DNA of 14,724 nt from Desulfovibrio sp. Its GTDB lineage: Bacteria; Desulfobacterota; Desulfovibrionia; Desulfovibrionales; Desulfovibrionaceae. A model generated the notes under the pieces. It worked only from the letters and a program-made list of their open reading frames with translations, had not been told where the DNA came from and made no database searches. Position 1 is the stretch's first letter, and the number at the start of each line of letters is the position of its first letter. The stretch lies in NCBI GenBank assembly GCA_020217165.1, contig JAIWOE010000088.1, positions 1 through 14,724 on the forward strand, in the 5' to 3' direction. Made by a program: the position numbers and the translations under genes. This document shows, piece by piece, positions 1 to 8,303 of this stretch.

Positions 1-70
1 CATCATCCGCCAGGTCAAGGACGGCCAGTTCACCAATTTCTGGGATCCCGCCACCGGGAAGAACTACTAA
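1..70 (+). CDS. livK: Periplasmic amino-acid-binding protein, C-terminal end (partial)
   Basis: Only the last 22 codons and the TAA stop (68-70) are inside the window, read from base 2. The peptide ends in IIRQVKDGQFTNFWDPATGK followed by Asn-Tyr. The family assignment rests mainly on position: it lies directly upstream of livH, livM and livF on the same strand, where the binding protein of branched-chain amino acid ABC importers normally sits. A short 'QVKDGQF' tail also suits the periplasmic binding fold. In such systems the protein captures Leu/Ile/Val or a related ligand in the periplasm and delivers it to the LivH-LivM channel. The N-terminus, signal peptide and ligand pocket are outside the window, so specificity cannot be judged. 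Confidence 0.72.
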   Translation, partial: IIRQVKDGQFTNFWDPATGKNY

Positions 71-90
71 CGCCTTCATGTCGTCTGCCC

Positions 91-124
91 GCCCGGGGGG
101 TGCCCTTTGGGGTGCTCCCCGGGC
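91..124 (+). promoter_or_regulatory. Intercistronic hairpin between livK and livH
   Basis: Bases 91-105 (GCCCGGGGGGTGCCC) pair with 110-124 (GGGTGCTCCCCGGGC) around a four-base TTTG loop. This gives a 15-bp stem with three G-U pairs and no mismatch. No T-run follows, so it is not a typical intrinsic terminator. Its place just after the binding-protein gene and before the permease genes suggests a 3' stabiliser or attenuating structure. Such a structure would let the binding protein be made in excess over the membrane components, as known for other ABC importer operons. The structure is seen in the sequence; the role is inferred. Confidence 0.6.
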
Positions 125-160
125 CCTCCACCCTGCCACCATCCAACAGCAGCCGGGACC

Positions 161-1061
161 ATGGACTATTTTCTCCAGCAATTTCTCAACGGCCTGACCC
201 TCGGCGGCGTGTATGCCCTGGTGGCGTTGGGCTACACCATGGTGTACGGCATCATCCAACTCATCAACTTTGCCCACGGCGAGTTCTTTGCCGCCGGGGG
301 CTACATGGGCGTGATTCTGCTCTCCTTCCTGGCATCCCAGGGCTACATGCAGACCCACCCCTGGCTGTGCCTGGGGGTGGCGTTGTTCCTCTCCATGGGC
401 TATTGCGCCCTGCTGGCCATGGCTGTGGAAAAGGTGGCCTACAAGCCCCTGCGCAATTCCACGCGGCTGTCGGTGCTGCTTTCCGCCCTGGGGATGAGCA
501 TTTTTCTACAAAACGGACTCATGCTGACCCAGGGCGTGTATGACAAAGCCTACCCCACGGAGTTCACCCAGGGGTCCATCACCCTGGGGCCGGTGACTAT
601 CAGCCTGATGCAGGGGCTGATTCTGGGCCTGACCGTGACACTGCTGCTGACCCTGAATTTTGTGGTCTTCAAGACCAAGCTCGGCAAGGCCATGCGGGCC
701 ACCTCCATGGACAAGACCATGAGCGCCCTGACCGGCATCGACGCCAACCGCATCATCAGCATCACCTTTGCCATCGGCGCGGCCCTGGCGGCGGCGGCGG
801 GCATCCTGGTGGGGCTGTATTACGGCTCCGTGCGGTACGACATGGGCTTTGTGCCCGGCATCAAGGCCTTTTCCGCCGCGGTGCTGGGGGGCATTGGCAA
901 CCTGTACGGGGCCATGCTGGGGGGCTTCCTCATCGGCATGGTGGAGATTCTGGCCGCGGCCTACATCCCCCACGGTGGGCAGTACAAGGACGTGTTTGCC
1001 TTCATTATCCTGATTGCCGTGCTGTATTTCCGCCCCACGGGCATCATGGGAGAGAACGTCA

Positions 1062-1078
<17 letters not shown>
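161..1078 (+). CDS. livH: Branched-chain amino acid ABC transporter permease LivH
   Basis: This 305-residue integral inner-membrane protein is one of the two permease subunits that form the translocation channel for branched-chain or related amino acids. It has the family opening (residues 1-22, MDYFLQQFLNG then LTLGGVYALVA), continuing into GYTMVYGIIQLINFAHGEFF. Hydrophobic segments follow throughout, and a late ALGGIGN-like stretch (AVLGGIGNLYGAMLGG) is typical of LivH. I chose the ATG at 161 because the family N-terminus begins there; the 18 extra codons possible from 107 are proline-rich and unlike the family. The Shine-Dalgarno site is weak (CCGGGA). The gene follows livK after about 90 bases holding a strong hairpin, and its 3' end overlaps livM by 17 bases, which suggests translational coupling. 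Confidence 0.93.
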
Positions 1079-2284
<1,206 letters not shown>

Positions 2285-2288
<4 letters not shown>

Positions 2289-3022
2289 CACACGCCCATG
2301 CCCACCGCCCGCCCCTGCTGGAACTGAAGGAGGTGGACGCCTGCTACGGCCGCATCCAGGCCCTCAAGGGCGTTTCCCTCAAAATTTTCCCCGGGGAGAT
2401 CGTCACCATCATCGGGGCCAACGGGGCTGGCAAATCCACCACGCTCATGACCATTTGCGGGGTGGTCAAGGCCTCGGCCGGGAGCATCGTCTACGATGGT
2501 AGCCCCATCCGCGGCGTGCCGCCCCACGCCCTGCCCAAGCGGGGGCTCATCCAGGTGCCCGAGGGCCGGCGCATTTTCCCGCGCCTCACGGTCATGGAAA
2601 ACCTGGAAATGGGGGCCTACCTGCGCAGGGACGCAGCCGGCATCCGGGACGATCAGGAGATGGTCTTCGAGCTGTTTCCCAAGCTCAAGGAGCGGGCGCA
2701 CCAGCACGGCGGCACCCTCTCCGGCGGGGAGCAGCAGATGCTGGCCATTGCCCGGGCCCTCATGGGCCGGCCCACGCTGTTGCTGTTGGATGAACCGTCC
2801 CTGGGCCTCTCGCCCTTGTTTGCCAAGCACATCTTCCAGATCATCCGCACGGTGAACGCCGAACGCGGCATGACCATCCTGCTAGTGGAGCAGAACGCCA
2901 ACATCGCCCTGCAGATGGCCCACCGTGGCTATGTGCTGGAAACCGGCCGCGTGGTGCTGGAGGACGATGCCCGGGCCCTGCTGCACAATCCGGAAATCCG
3001 CAAGGCCTATCTGGGCGAGTAA
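2285..3022 (+). CDS. livF: Branched-chain amino acid ABC transporter ATPase LivF
   Basis: This 245-residue cytoplasmic ABC ATPase powers import through LivH-LivM. Visible motifs are the Walker A GANGAGKS (44-51), Q-loop Gln90, the LivF hallmark VPEGRRIF (91-98), the signature LSGGEQQ (145-151), Walker B LLLLDE (165-170), and VEQN (201-204) at the switch position, which is usual for LivF. LivG-type features such as an extended insert or a FQN Q-loop are missing, so this is LivF and not LivG. The start is supported by the ATGA overlap with livM and a GGGGAGG site upstream. The N-terminus carries a small HAHAH run. In known systems LivF works as a heterodimer with LivG; no partner is encoded here. 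Confidence 0.94.
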
Positions 3023-3030
3023 CGCTGCGT

Positions 3031-3079
3031 GCTCCTGGCCGCCAGGGGCGCGGCTTCGAAGGGGACCTCCGAAGCCGCG
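3031..3079. terminator. Tandem hairpins after livF (possible transcription end)
   Basis: Two adjacent stem-loops follow the livF stop. The first pairs 3031-3038 with 3042-3049 (GCTCCTGG / CCAGGGGC, three-base loop, one G-U pair). The second pairs 3049-3058 (CGCGGCTTCG) with 3070-3079 (CGAAGCCGCG), then after one A-C mismatch three more pairs close a three-base loop. Base 3049 is shared, so the two may compete or stack. No T-run follows on either strand, so intrinsic termination is uncertain; they may act as an mRNA 3' end or with Rho. The site lies between convergent livF and the universal stress gene and could serve both. Confidence 0.45.
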
Positions 3080-3167
3080 ACTCGTCCATCATCTGGCCCC
3101 TCACGCGGGAGGCAAACATCCGGCTCGTGTTGCGTCCGCAAAATTGCTGCATGCTGGCGGACGGTCC

Positions 3168-3209
3168 TTCCCGAAACAAGGTCGTTATTCCATACTATTA
3201 TTTCGGGGA
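3168..3209 (-). terminator. Inverted repeat downstream of the universal stress gene
   Basis: CCCGAAA (3170-3176) and TTTCGGG (3201-3207) form a 7-bp stem, extendable by a G-U and an A-T pair, around a loop of about 23 bases that is AT-rich compared with its surroundings. It begins only about eight bases past the stop codon of the minus-strand gene. There is no following T-run in the minus direction, so a terminator role is only a suggestion. Confidence 0.25.
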
Positions 3210-3216
3210 CGTCACG

Positions 3217-3666
3217 CTAGGGCGAGACGAACAGCACCGGCAGCACGCCCCGGGCGACCACAGCCTCGGCCACATGCCCCAGGCCCGGGCCTTCCTTGGA
3301 ATGGCGGCCGTGGGAAGCGGTCATGACAATCAGGTCCGCATTTTTTTTGGCGGCCATCTTGAAGATCTCCTCCACAGGATCACCGTTGACCAGCTCCAGC
3401 TCCAGGTGCGGGCAGGCCTTGAGATCCTTTTCGCACACGTCTTCCATCAGCGCCCGGGCGTGCTTGATTTCCCACAAGCGGAAGTTATCCACCACCTCGT
3501 TGGAGGGGAAATTGCCGTAGGCGGGGAAGTAGCTGCACAGGTCCACCGCAACATAGAGCATCACCACCGCAGCGTTGTATTTCTGGGAAAGCGCCATCAC
3601 CTTTGGGGCAGACGCAATGGATTCGCTGCTCAGGTCCGTGGGCCAGAGTATGGTCTTTGGGTCCAT
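3217..3666 (-). CDS. Universal stress protein (UspA family), single domain
   Basis: This 149-residue cytoplasmic alpha/beta protein of the UspA family is of usual single-domain length. The N-terminus KTILWPTDLSSES (4-16) with Asp11 matches the first strand and nucleotide-contact loop, and the C-terminus LIVMTASHGRH...GHVAEAVVARGVLPVLFV matches the last helix and strand. The ATP motif G-x2-G-x9-G-(S/T) reads Ala117-SH-Gly120-x9-Gly130-His131. The first Gly and the final Ser/Thr are therefore changed, and nucleotide binding may be weak or lost. The start is supported by AAGGAG about eight bases upstream. The gene is monocistronic, convergent with livF and divergent from pglC. Its role in stress survival is known only at family level. 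Confidence 0.9.
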   Translation of the reverse strand: MDPKTILWPTDLSSESIASAPKVMALSQKYNAAVVMLYVAVDLCSYFPAYGNFPSNEVVDNFRLWEIKHARALMEDVCEKDLKACPHLELELVNGDPVEEIFKMAAKKNADLIVMTASHGRHSKEGPGLGHVAEAVVARGVLPVLFVSP

Positions 3667-3723
3667 AACAAAGCTCCTTGACGCGTTCGAGGTGTACGGC
3701 CGTTAGGGTGCGGACTGTGCGGC

Positions 3724-3751
3724 ACAATAACACGCCGTTGCAAAAAGACAA
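3724..3751 (-). promoter_or_regulatory. Possible sigma-70 promoter of the universal stress gene
   Basis: On the minus strand TTGTCT (3751-3746) and TATTGT (3729-3724) are separated by 16 bases. Each matches four of six consensus positions. The location, about 60 bases upstream of the start codon at 3666, is reasonable. The match is weak and rests on sequence only. Confidence 0.3.
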
Positions 3752-3780
3752 GCTGGGAAACCGCATGACAACTTCGGCAA

Positions 3781-3845
3781 AATCCGCCCCACCCCGTCCT
3801 CTCCCCTGTCCCTTTTCCTGTCCCTCTTCCCGCCGTTGCCCCCCC
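3781..3845. other. Pyrimidine-rich leader with 12-bp tandem repeat
   Basis: Part of the 204-base gap between the divergent universal stress gene and pglC is strikingly C/T-rich on the plus strand with few G residues. It contains a direct tandem repeat, CCTGTCCCTTTT (3805-3816) followed by CCTGTCCCTCTT (3817-3828), with one mismatch. If transcribed towards pglC, it would give an unstructured C-rich leader resembling a Rho-loading site. No convincing promoter for pglC was found in the gap. A regulatory function is inferred only. Confidence 0.35.
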
Positions 3846-3870
3846 GTGGGAAAGGCGCTATGCCAAAGGC

Positions 3871-4485
3871 ATGCCTGCCCCGCACTCCCCACGCCTACTC
3901 TGGTGGAAACGTCCCCTGGACCTGACGGTGACGCTCCTTGCGGCGCCCCTGTGGTTGCCCCTGTTGCTGGCCACGGCCGCGGTGGTGCGCCTGGGCCTGG
4001 GCCGGCCGGTGTTGTTCCGGCAACTGCGGCCCGGCCTCATGGGAGCGCCCTTTACGTTGATCAAATTCCGCACCATGCGTCCGGGGCCCGGTGACGACGC
4101 CGCGCGCCTGACGCCCCTGGGCCGCTGGCTGCGGGCCACGAGCCTGGACGAATTGCCCGAGCTGCTGCTGGTGCTCAAGGGCACCATGAGCCTGGTAGGG
4201 CCGCGCCCCCTGCTCATGGAATATCTGGACTATTATGATGCGGAGCAGCGCCGTCGCCACCTGGTGCGGCCGGGCATCACCGGGTTGGCGCAAGTGTCGG
4301 GCCGTAACGCCTGCACCTGGGAGGAGCAATTCCGCCTGGACGTGGAATATGTGGACAATTGTTCTTTTTTGTTGGATGTCTGCATCCTCTGGCGCACGCT
4401 GCGCCTGGTGGTGACCCGGCGCAACGTCTGCCAGCCCGGCCATGCCACCCGTACGCCGTTTCAAGGAAGCGATCAGCAGCAATGA
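3871..4485 (+). CDS. pglC: PglC-type undecaprenyl-phosphate sugar phosphotransferase
   Basis: This 204-residue monotopic phosphoglycosyl transferase of the bacterial sugar transferase family is close in length to Campylobacter PglC. It is expected to move a phospho-sugar, here probably di-N-acetylbacillosamine-1-phosphate, from its UDP carrier to undecaprenyl phosphate on the inner face of the inner membrane. It has the N-terminal KRPLDL (13-18) followed by one hydrophobic re-entrant helix (about 17-40), FRQLRPG and FTLIKFRTM (61-69), SLDELPEL (91-98) with the Asp93-Glu94 catalytic dyad, MSLVGPRPLL (106-115) and RPGITGLAQVSGRN (133-146). ATG 3871 gives the usual short N-terminus; the Shine-Dalgarno site is weak. 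The stop overlaps pglD. A related transferase for another N-acetyl sugar is possible, but the neighbours favour bacillosamine. Confidence 0.88.
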   Translation: MPAPHSPRLLWWKRPLDLTVTLLAAPLWLPLLLATAAVVRLGLGRPVLFRQLRPGLMGAPFTLIKFRTMRPGPGDDAARLTPLGRWLRATSLDELPELLLVLKGTMSLVGPRPLLMEYLDYYDAEQRRRHLVRPGITGLAQVSGRNACTWEEQFRLDVEYVDNCSFLLDVCILWRTLRLVVTRRNVCQPGHATRTPFQGSDQQQ

Positions 4486-5135
4486 CCCTCCCCACATGCT
4501 ACATCCTCGGTGCCGGCGGCCACGGTCGCGTGGTGCTGGAAGCGGCCCTGGCCAGCGGCGCCTTCCAGGCCTGCCTGTTCATTGATGGCAATACCGCCCT
4601 CCACGGCACCCAGATCATGGGCGCCCCGGTGCTGGGCGGGGATGACGCCTTGCCGCCCCCCGGTGCAGGGGTGGCCGTGATGCCGGCCATCGGCGACAAT
4701 CATCGTCGCCTGGCCCTCACCCTGGAGCTCATGGCCCAGGGCTACGCCGTGGCCACGGTGGTGCATCCCCGGGCCTGGGTCTCGCCCCACGCATCCCTGG
4801 GCGCGGGCACGGTGGTTTGCGCCATGGCCGTGGTGCAGCCGGGGGCCATCCTGGGTTGCGCCTGCATCGTGAACACGGCGGCCAGCGTGGACCATGACTG
4901 CCTGATCGGCGATGGAGTGCATTGCTCCCCCGGCGTGCGCCTGGCCGGCGGCGTGCAGGTGGGCGACTGCACCCACCTGGGCATCGGCAGTTGCGTCATC
5001 CAGGAAATGCGCGTGGGCGAACATTGCGTGGTGGGCGCGGGTGCGGCTGTGGTCAAGGATATCCCGGGGGACAGCCTGGCCCTGGGCGTACCGGCCGTGG
5101 TGGTGCGCAAGCTGCCCCCCCGCGAGGTGGGCTAG
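4482..5135 (+). CDS. pglD: PglD-type UDP-4-amino-sugar N-acetyltransferase
   Basis: This 217-residue protein has an N-terminal Rossmann-like sugar-nucleotide domain (YILGAGGHGRVV, residues 7-18) and a C-terminal left-handed beta-helix of hexapeptide repeats (about 95-190), as in Campylobacter PglD. The expected reaction is transfer of acetyl from acetyl-CoA to the C4 amine of UDP-4-amino-4,6-dideoxy-GlcNAc, giving UDP-di-N-acetylbacillosamine. The catalytic base is likely His138 in the SVDHDCLIG segment, with Asp139 in place of the Glu that follows the catalytic His in Campylobacter. The ending GVPAVVVRKLP is typical of such acetyltransferases. ATG 4482 was chosen because it overlaps the pglC stop (ATGA) and starts the family N-terminus; a longer reading from 4359 adds 41 unrelated residues. 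Confidence 0.88.
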   Translation: MTLPTCYILGAGGHGRVVLEAALASGAFQACLFIDGNTALHGTQIMGAPVLGGDDALPPPGAGVAVMPAIGDNHRRLALTLELMAQGYAVATVVHPRAWVSPHASLGAGTVVCAMAVVQPGAILGCACIVNTAASVDHDCLIGDGVHCSPGVRLAGGVQVGDCTHLGIGSCVIQEMRVGEHCVVGAGAAVVKDIPGDSLALGVPAVVVRKLPPREVG

Positions 5136-5172
5136 CGCCGGCATTCGGAGTTCCACCGCAGGAGGATGGCCT

Positions 5173-6342
5173 ATGGCTGACCGGATATATCTTTCCCCGC
5201 CGCATCGCACAGGCGAAGAGCTGGCGTTTTTGCAGCAGGCGCTGGAGACCAACTACCTAGCCCCCGTGGGGCCGGACCTGGACGCCTTTGAGGCCGAAGT
5301 CGGCCACTGCATGGGCCTTCCCCTGGGGCCGCGCCGTCTGGTGGCCCTGAACTCCGGGGCCGCGGCCCTGCATCTGGCACTGCTGCTGGCCGGGGTGCAG
5401 GCCGGGGATGTGGTGCTGTGCCCGGATTTTGCCTTCATCGCCTCGGCCGCGCCGGTGGTGCAGCTGGGGGCCAGGGTCTGCGCCGTGGATGCGGAATATG
5501 CCACCTGGAACATGGACCCGGATCTTGCCGAGGCAGCCCTGATCCGCCTGCAACGGGAAGGCCGACCGGCCAGGGCCCTGCTGGTGGTGCACGGCTACGG
5601 TCGGCCCGCGCGCATGGATCGCTTTCTGGAACTCGCCCGCCGTTACGGACTGGTGCTCATTGAGGACGCCGCCGAGTCCCTGGCCGCCACAGTCCTGGGA
5701 CAACATACCGGCACCCTGGGCGATTTCGGGGCCCTCTCCTTCAACGGCAACAAGCTCATCACCACCTCGGGGGGCGGCATGCTCTGCTGCGCCCGATCCG
5801 AGGACGCCGAACGCGCCCTGGCCCTGGCCACCATGGCCCGGGATCCCGGTCCCTTCTACACCCACTCCTTCCTGGGCTACAGCTACCGCCTGAGCAACCT
5901 CCTGGCCGCCCTGGGCCGGGCCCAGCTGGCCGCCCTGCCGGCTCGACTGGCCCAGAAAGCCCGCGTGCTGGAGGGCTATCGCCAACGCCTGGCCGGGGTG
6001 GAGGGGGTGTCCTTTCTGCCGGAACCGGATCCTGCCTGGGGAACATCCAACCATTGGCTGACGTGCATTTTGTTCGACGAGCCCGGCTCGGCCCGGGGGC
6101 ATGCCCGACGGGAGGCCGTACGCCTGGCCCTGGAGCGGGAGCACATCGAGGCCCGCGTCCTGTGGACGCCCCTGCATCGCCAGCCAGCCCTGCCGGGACT
6201 GGCCCAGGCTGGCCTGGTGGAAGGCGGCGCCGTGGCCGACGACCTGTTTGCCCGCGGCCTGGCCCTGCCCTCGGGCACCACGTTGACCGAGGCGGACCAG
6301 GACCGCGTGTGCGACATCCTCGTTGCTGCGGCGCGGGGTTGA
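5173..6342 (+). CDS. pglE: PglE-type PLP-dependent sugar aminotransferase (DegT/DnrJ/EryC1)
   Basis: This 389-residue cytoplasmic aminotransferase is expected to convert the UDP-4-keto-6-deoxy-GlcNAc made by PglF into the 4-amino sugar, with glutamate as amino donor. Family marks are LSPPH near the start, LNSGAAALHLAL (59-70) for the cofactor phosphate region, IEDAAESL (163-170) with the pyridine-ring aspartate Asp165, and GDFGALSFNGNKLITTSGGG with the PLP lysine at Lys194. The YSYRLSNLLAALG stretch matches the substrate loop of the family. ATG 5173 is strongly supported by AGGAGG seven bases upstream; the frame is open further upstream but inside pglD. It follows pglD after 37 bases and precedes pglF by three. 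Confidence 0.9.
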   Translation: MADRIYLSPPHRTGEELAFLQQALETNYLAPVGPDLDAFEAEVGHCMGLPLGPRRLVALNSGAAALHLALLLAGVQAGDVVLCPDFAFIASAAPVVQLGARVCAVDAEYATWNMDPDLAEAALIRLQREGRPARALLVVHGYGRPARMDRFLELARRYGLVLIEDAAESLAATVLGQHTGTLGDFGALSFNGNKLITTSGGGMLCCARSEDAERALALATMARDPGPFYTHSFLGYSYRLSNLLAALGRAQLAALPARLAQKARVLEGYRQRLAGVEGVSFLPEPDPAWGTSNHWLTCILFDEPGSARGHARREAVRLALEREHIEARVLWTPLHRQPALPGLAQAGLVEGGAVADDLFARGLALPSGTTLTEADQDRVCDILVAAARG

Positions 6343-6345
6343 ACC

Positions 6346-8259
6346 GTGGGCATGCTCCGGTTTCCTGTGCACCGTACGGCCTGGCTGCTGCTGGGGGTGG
6401 ACGGCCTGCTGGCCCTGGCCGCGCACTTGCTGGCTTACCTCGCACGGTTCGAAGGCGTGCCGCCCCTGGCGCAGTGGGAGAATTTTTTGGCCTGGGTCAC
6501 CTGGGCCGTGGGCATCAAGCTGGCCTGCATGGTGGTGCTGGACTGCTACCGCGGCATGTGGCGCTACACCAGCCTGCCTGACGTGCTGCGCATCGCCAGG
6601 GCCGTGACCCTGGCCTCCCTGGTCATGATGTCCATCTTGTTGGTGACCCAGCGGTTCCAGGGGTTTTCGCGCTCCGTGTTCCTGCTGGACTGGCTGTTTA
6701 CCGTCCTGGCCTTTGCCGGGGTGCGCCTGGGCATCCGGCTGTGGAAGGGGCCGGGCATTGGACCGGGGATCGGAAAAGCCGTCCCGGCAGGAGACCTCCC
6801 GGTGCGGGAATGCGTGCTCCTGGGCGCCGGGGAGGCCGGGGAAAAACTGGTGCGAGACATCTTGTCCACCCCCCACGCCGGGGTGCGGATTGCGGGCATT
6901 TTTGACGACGACGCCACCAAGCACGGCAAGACCCTGCACGGTGTCCCCGTGCTGGACGGCATCGAGGCCCTGCCCCAGTGGCTGACAACCCGGCGCATGA
7001 CGGCCCAGGAGGCGCTCATCGCCATGCCGTCGGCCACGGGGCCGGCCATGCGGCGCATCGTGCGTGTGTGCGAGGCGGCGCGGCTGCCCTGCCGGACCAT
7101 TCCCAGCCTGCGGGAGCTGGCCCAGGGCCGCGTGAGCGTGAAGGCCCTGCGAGACGTGGACTACCGCGACCTCTTGCCCCGGGAGGAGGCGCGCCCGGAC
7201 CCTGAAGGCATCCGCCAGGCCGTGGCCGGCAAGCGGGTGCTGGTCACCGGCGCCGGCGGGTCCATTGGATCGGAGCTCTGCCGCCAGCTCCTGGCCTTTG
7301 AGCCGGCCGAGCTGCAATTGCTGGACATGAGCGAAAGCGCCCTCTACGCCATCCAGATGGAACTGGCCTACGACCGCCAGTTTCGTCGCCAGACGCCCCT
7401 GCTGGGTTCCCTGGCCGACGCCGCCTGGACCCGCTGGGCCTTGCAGATGCATCGCCCCCAGGTGGTCTTTCATGCCGCGGCCTACAAGCACGTGCCCATG
7501 CTGGAGTTGCATCCCTGGCAGGCCGTGACCAACAACGTCCTGGCCATGGGTCACCTGCTGGAGGCGGCCCGGGGTTGCGGGGTGGAAAGCCTGCTGCTGG
7601 TTTCCACGGACAAGGCCGTGCGGCCCACCAGCGTCATGGGGGCCAGCAAGCGGCTGGCGGAGCGGCTCCTGCAATCCCAGTGCTCGCCGGCGGCCGGGGC
7701 GGGCATGCGGCTCATGGCCGTGCGCTTTGGCAATGTGCTGGGCTCCTCCGGCTCCGTGATTCCCCTGTTCCGCGCCCAGATCGAGCGCGGCGGTCCGGTG
7801 ACGGTGACGCATCCCGAGGTGGTCCGCTATTTCATGACCGTGGAGGAAGCCTGCCTGCTCATCCTGCAGGCCGGGGCCCTGGGCCAGGCCAGGGACGGCG
7901 GGGCAGGGGAGATCTATCTGCTGAAGATGGGCCGTCCGGTGAACATCGCCCAGATGGCCGAGGATTTGATCCGCCTGTCCGGCCGCGAGCCCGGGCGGGA
8001 CGTGGCCATCGAGTTCATCGGCCTGCGGCCCGGGGAAAAACTCTACGAGGAGCTGGTGACCGAGGGCGAGGGCGTGGTCCCTTCGGCCCACGAGCAGCTC
8101 ATGGTGCTCAAGGGCGAGGCCTGCGCCCCGGGCTCCATGGATGCCCTGCTGGCGGCCCTGGCCGAGGCCGCTGCCGTGCGGGACGGTCAGCGCATCCGCG
8201 ACCTGCTGCGCCAGGCCGTGCCCGAGTACCAGCCCCAGCCCGATCCCACCGGCGCCTGA
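6346..8259 (+). CDS. pglF: PglF-type membrane UDP-GlcNAc 4,6-dehydratase
   Basis: This 637-residue membrane-anchored dehydratase of the extended SDR family carries out the expected first step, UDP-GlcNAc to UDP-4-keto-6-deoxy-GlcNAc. About four hydrophobic segments fall near 12-32, 47-66, 85-101 and 112-130. A first Rossmann-like domain follows (CVLLGAGEAGEKL, 156-168), then the catalytic domain with NAD motif TGAGGSIGSE (301-310), AAAYKHVP (377-384) and the STDKAVRPTSVMGASK stretch. There the usual SDR Tyr-x3-Lys is replaced by Thr421-Asp422-Lys423 and Met431, as in PglF/FlaA1-like enzymes. LRPGEKLYEEL is near the C-terminus. The start is either GTG 6346, with GGGG upstream, or ATG 6352, two codons later. 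The same fold serves other UDP-sugar pathways, but PglE, PglD and PglC next to it fix the likely one. Confidence 0.92.
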   Translation: MGMLRFPVHRTAWLLLGVDGLLALAAHLLAYLARFEGVPPLAQWENFLAWVTWAVGIKLACMVVLDCYRGMWRYTSLPDVLRIARAVTLASLVMMSILLVTQRFQGFSRSVFLLDWLFTVLAFAGVRLGIRLWKGPGIGPGIGKAVPAGDLPVRECVLLGAGEAGEKLVRDILSTPHAGVRIAGIFDDDATKHGKTLHGVPVLDGIEALPQWLTTRRMTAQEALIAMPSATGPAMRRIVRVCEAARLPCRTIPSLRELAQGRVSVKALRDVDYRDLLPREEARPDPEGIRQAVAGKRVLVTGAGGSIGSELCRQLLAFEPAELQLLDMSESALYAIQMELAYDRQFRRQTPLLGSLADAAWTRWALQMHRPQVVFHAAAYKHVPMLELHPWQAVTNNVLAMGHLLEAARGCGVESLLLVSTDKAVRPTSVMGASKRLAERLLQSQCSPAAGAGMRLMAVRFGNVLGSSGSVIPLFRAQIERGGPVTVTHPEVVRYFMTVEEACLLILQAGALGQARDGGAGEIYLLKMGRPVNIAQMAEDLIRLSGREPGRDVAIEFIGLRPGEKLYEELVTEGEGVVPSAHEQLMVLKGEACAPGSMDALLAALAEAAAVRDGQRIRDLLRQAVPEYQPQPDPTGA

Positions 8260-8289
8260 TCCGGCTCCTGCGCCCCTGGTTCGTTTTTT
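8248..8289 (+). terminator. Possible terminator overlapping the pglF stop
   Basis: ACC-GGCGC (8248-8255) can pair with GCGCC and, after a three-base bulge, GGT (8270-8280) around a loop of about 14 bases. The run TTCGTTTTTT follows (8280-8289). The T-run suits an intrinsic terminator but the stem is broken and the loop large. The same T-run is part of a good sigma-54 promoter match, which I consider the better explanation. Confidence 0.25.
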
Positions 8290-8292
8290 GCT
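8277..8292 (+). promoter_or_regulatory. Sigma-54 (RpoN) promoter match before fliR
   Basis: TGGTTCGTTTTTTGCT fits the sigma-54 consensus TGGCACG-N4-TTGCW with two mismatches. It has the invariant GG (8278-8279) and GC (8290-8291) exactly ten bases apart, and a pyrimidine before TGG. Sigma-54 control of flagellar structural operons is established in several proteobacteria. The predicted transcript start, about 12 bases beyond GC, falls at about 8303, immediately before the fliR ATG at 8304, so the message would be leaderless or nearly so. No enhancer site for an activator was identified. Confidence 0.5.
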
Positions 8293-8303
8293 AATACCGG
8301 CCC

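Noticed and set aside
107..160. Earlier start for livH
   Set aside because: The 18 added residues are Pro/Gly/Thr-rich and do not fit the family N-terminus, which begins at the ATG at 161; the extra codons would also overlap the intercistronic hairpin.
1014..1061. Earlier start for livM
   Set aside because: It would overlap livH by 65 bases and lacks a ribosome site, whereas 1062 has GGGAGAG at good spacing.
3667..3870. A sigma-70 or sigma-54 promoter for pglC
   Set aside because: TTGCAA at 3738 has no acceptable -10 at proper spacing, TTGACG at 3678 has only a poor one, and the GG/GC pairs examined are not ten bases apart.
4359..4481. Earlier start for pglD inside pglC
   Set aside because: The added 41 residues are unrelated to the family, and ATG 4482 overlaps the pglC stop in the usual ATGA manner.
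5257..8091. A very long open frame on the minus strand opposite pglE and pglF (over 900 codons)
   Set aside because: It is very rich in His, Gln, Gly and Pro, shows no domain and lies exactly opposite two clear enzymes. Third-position G/C bias of the sense genes removes stops on the other strand.
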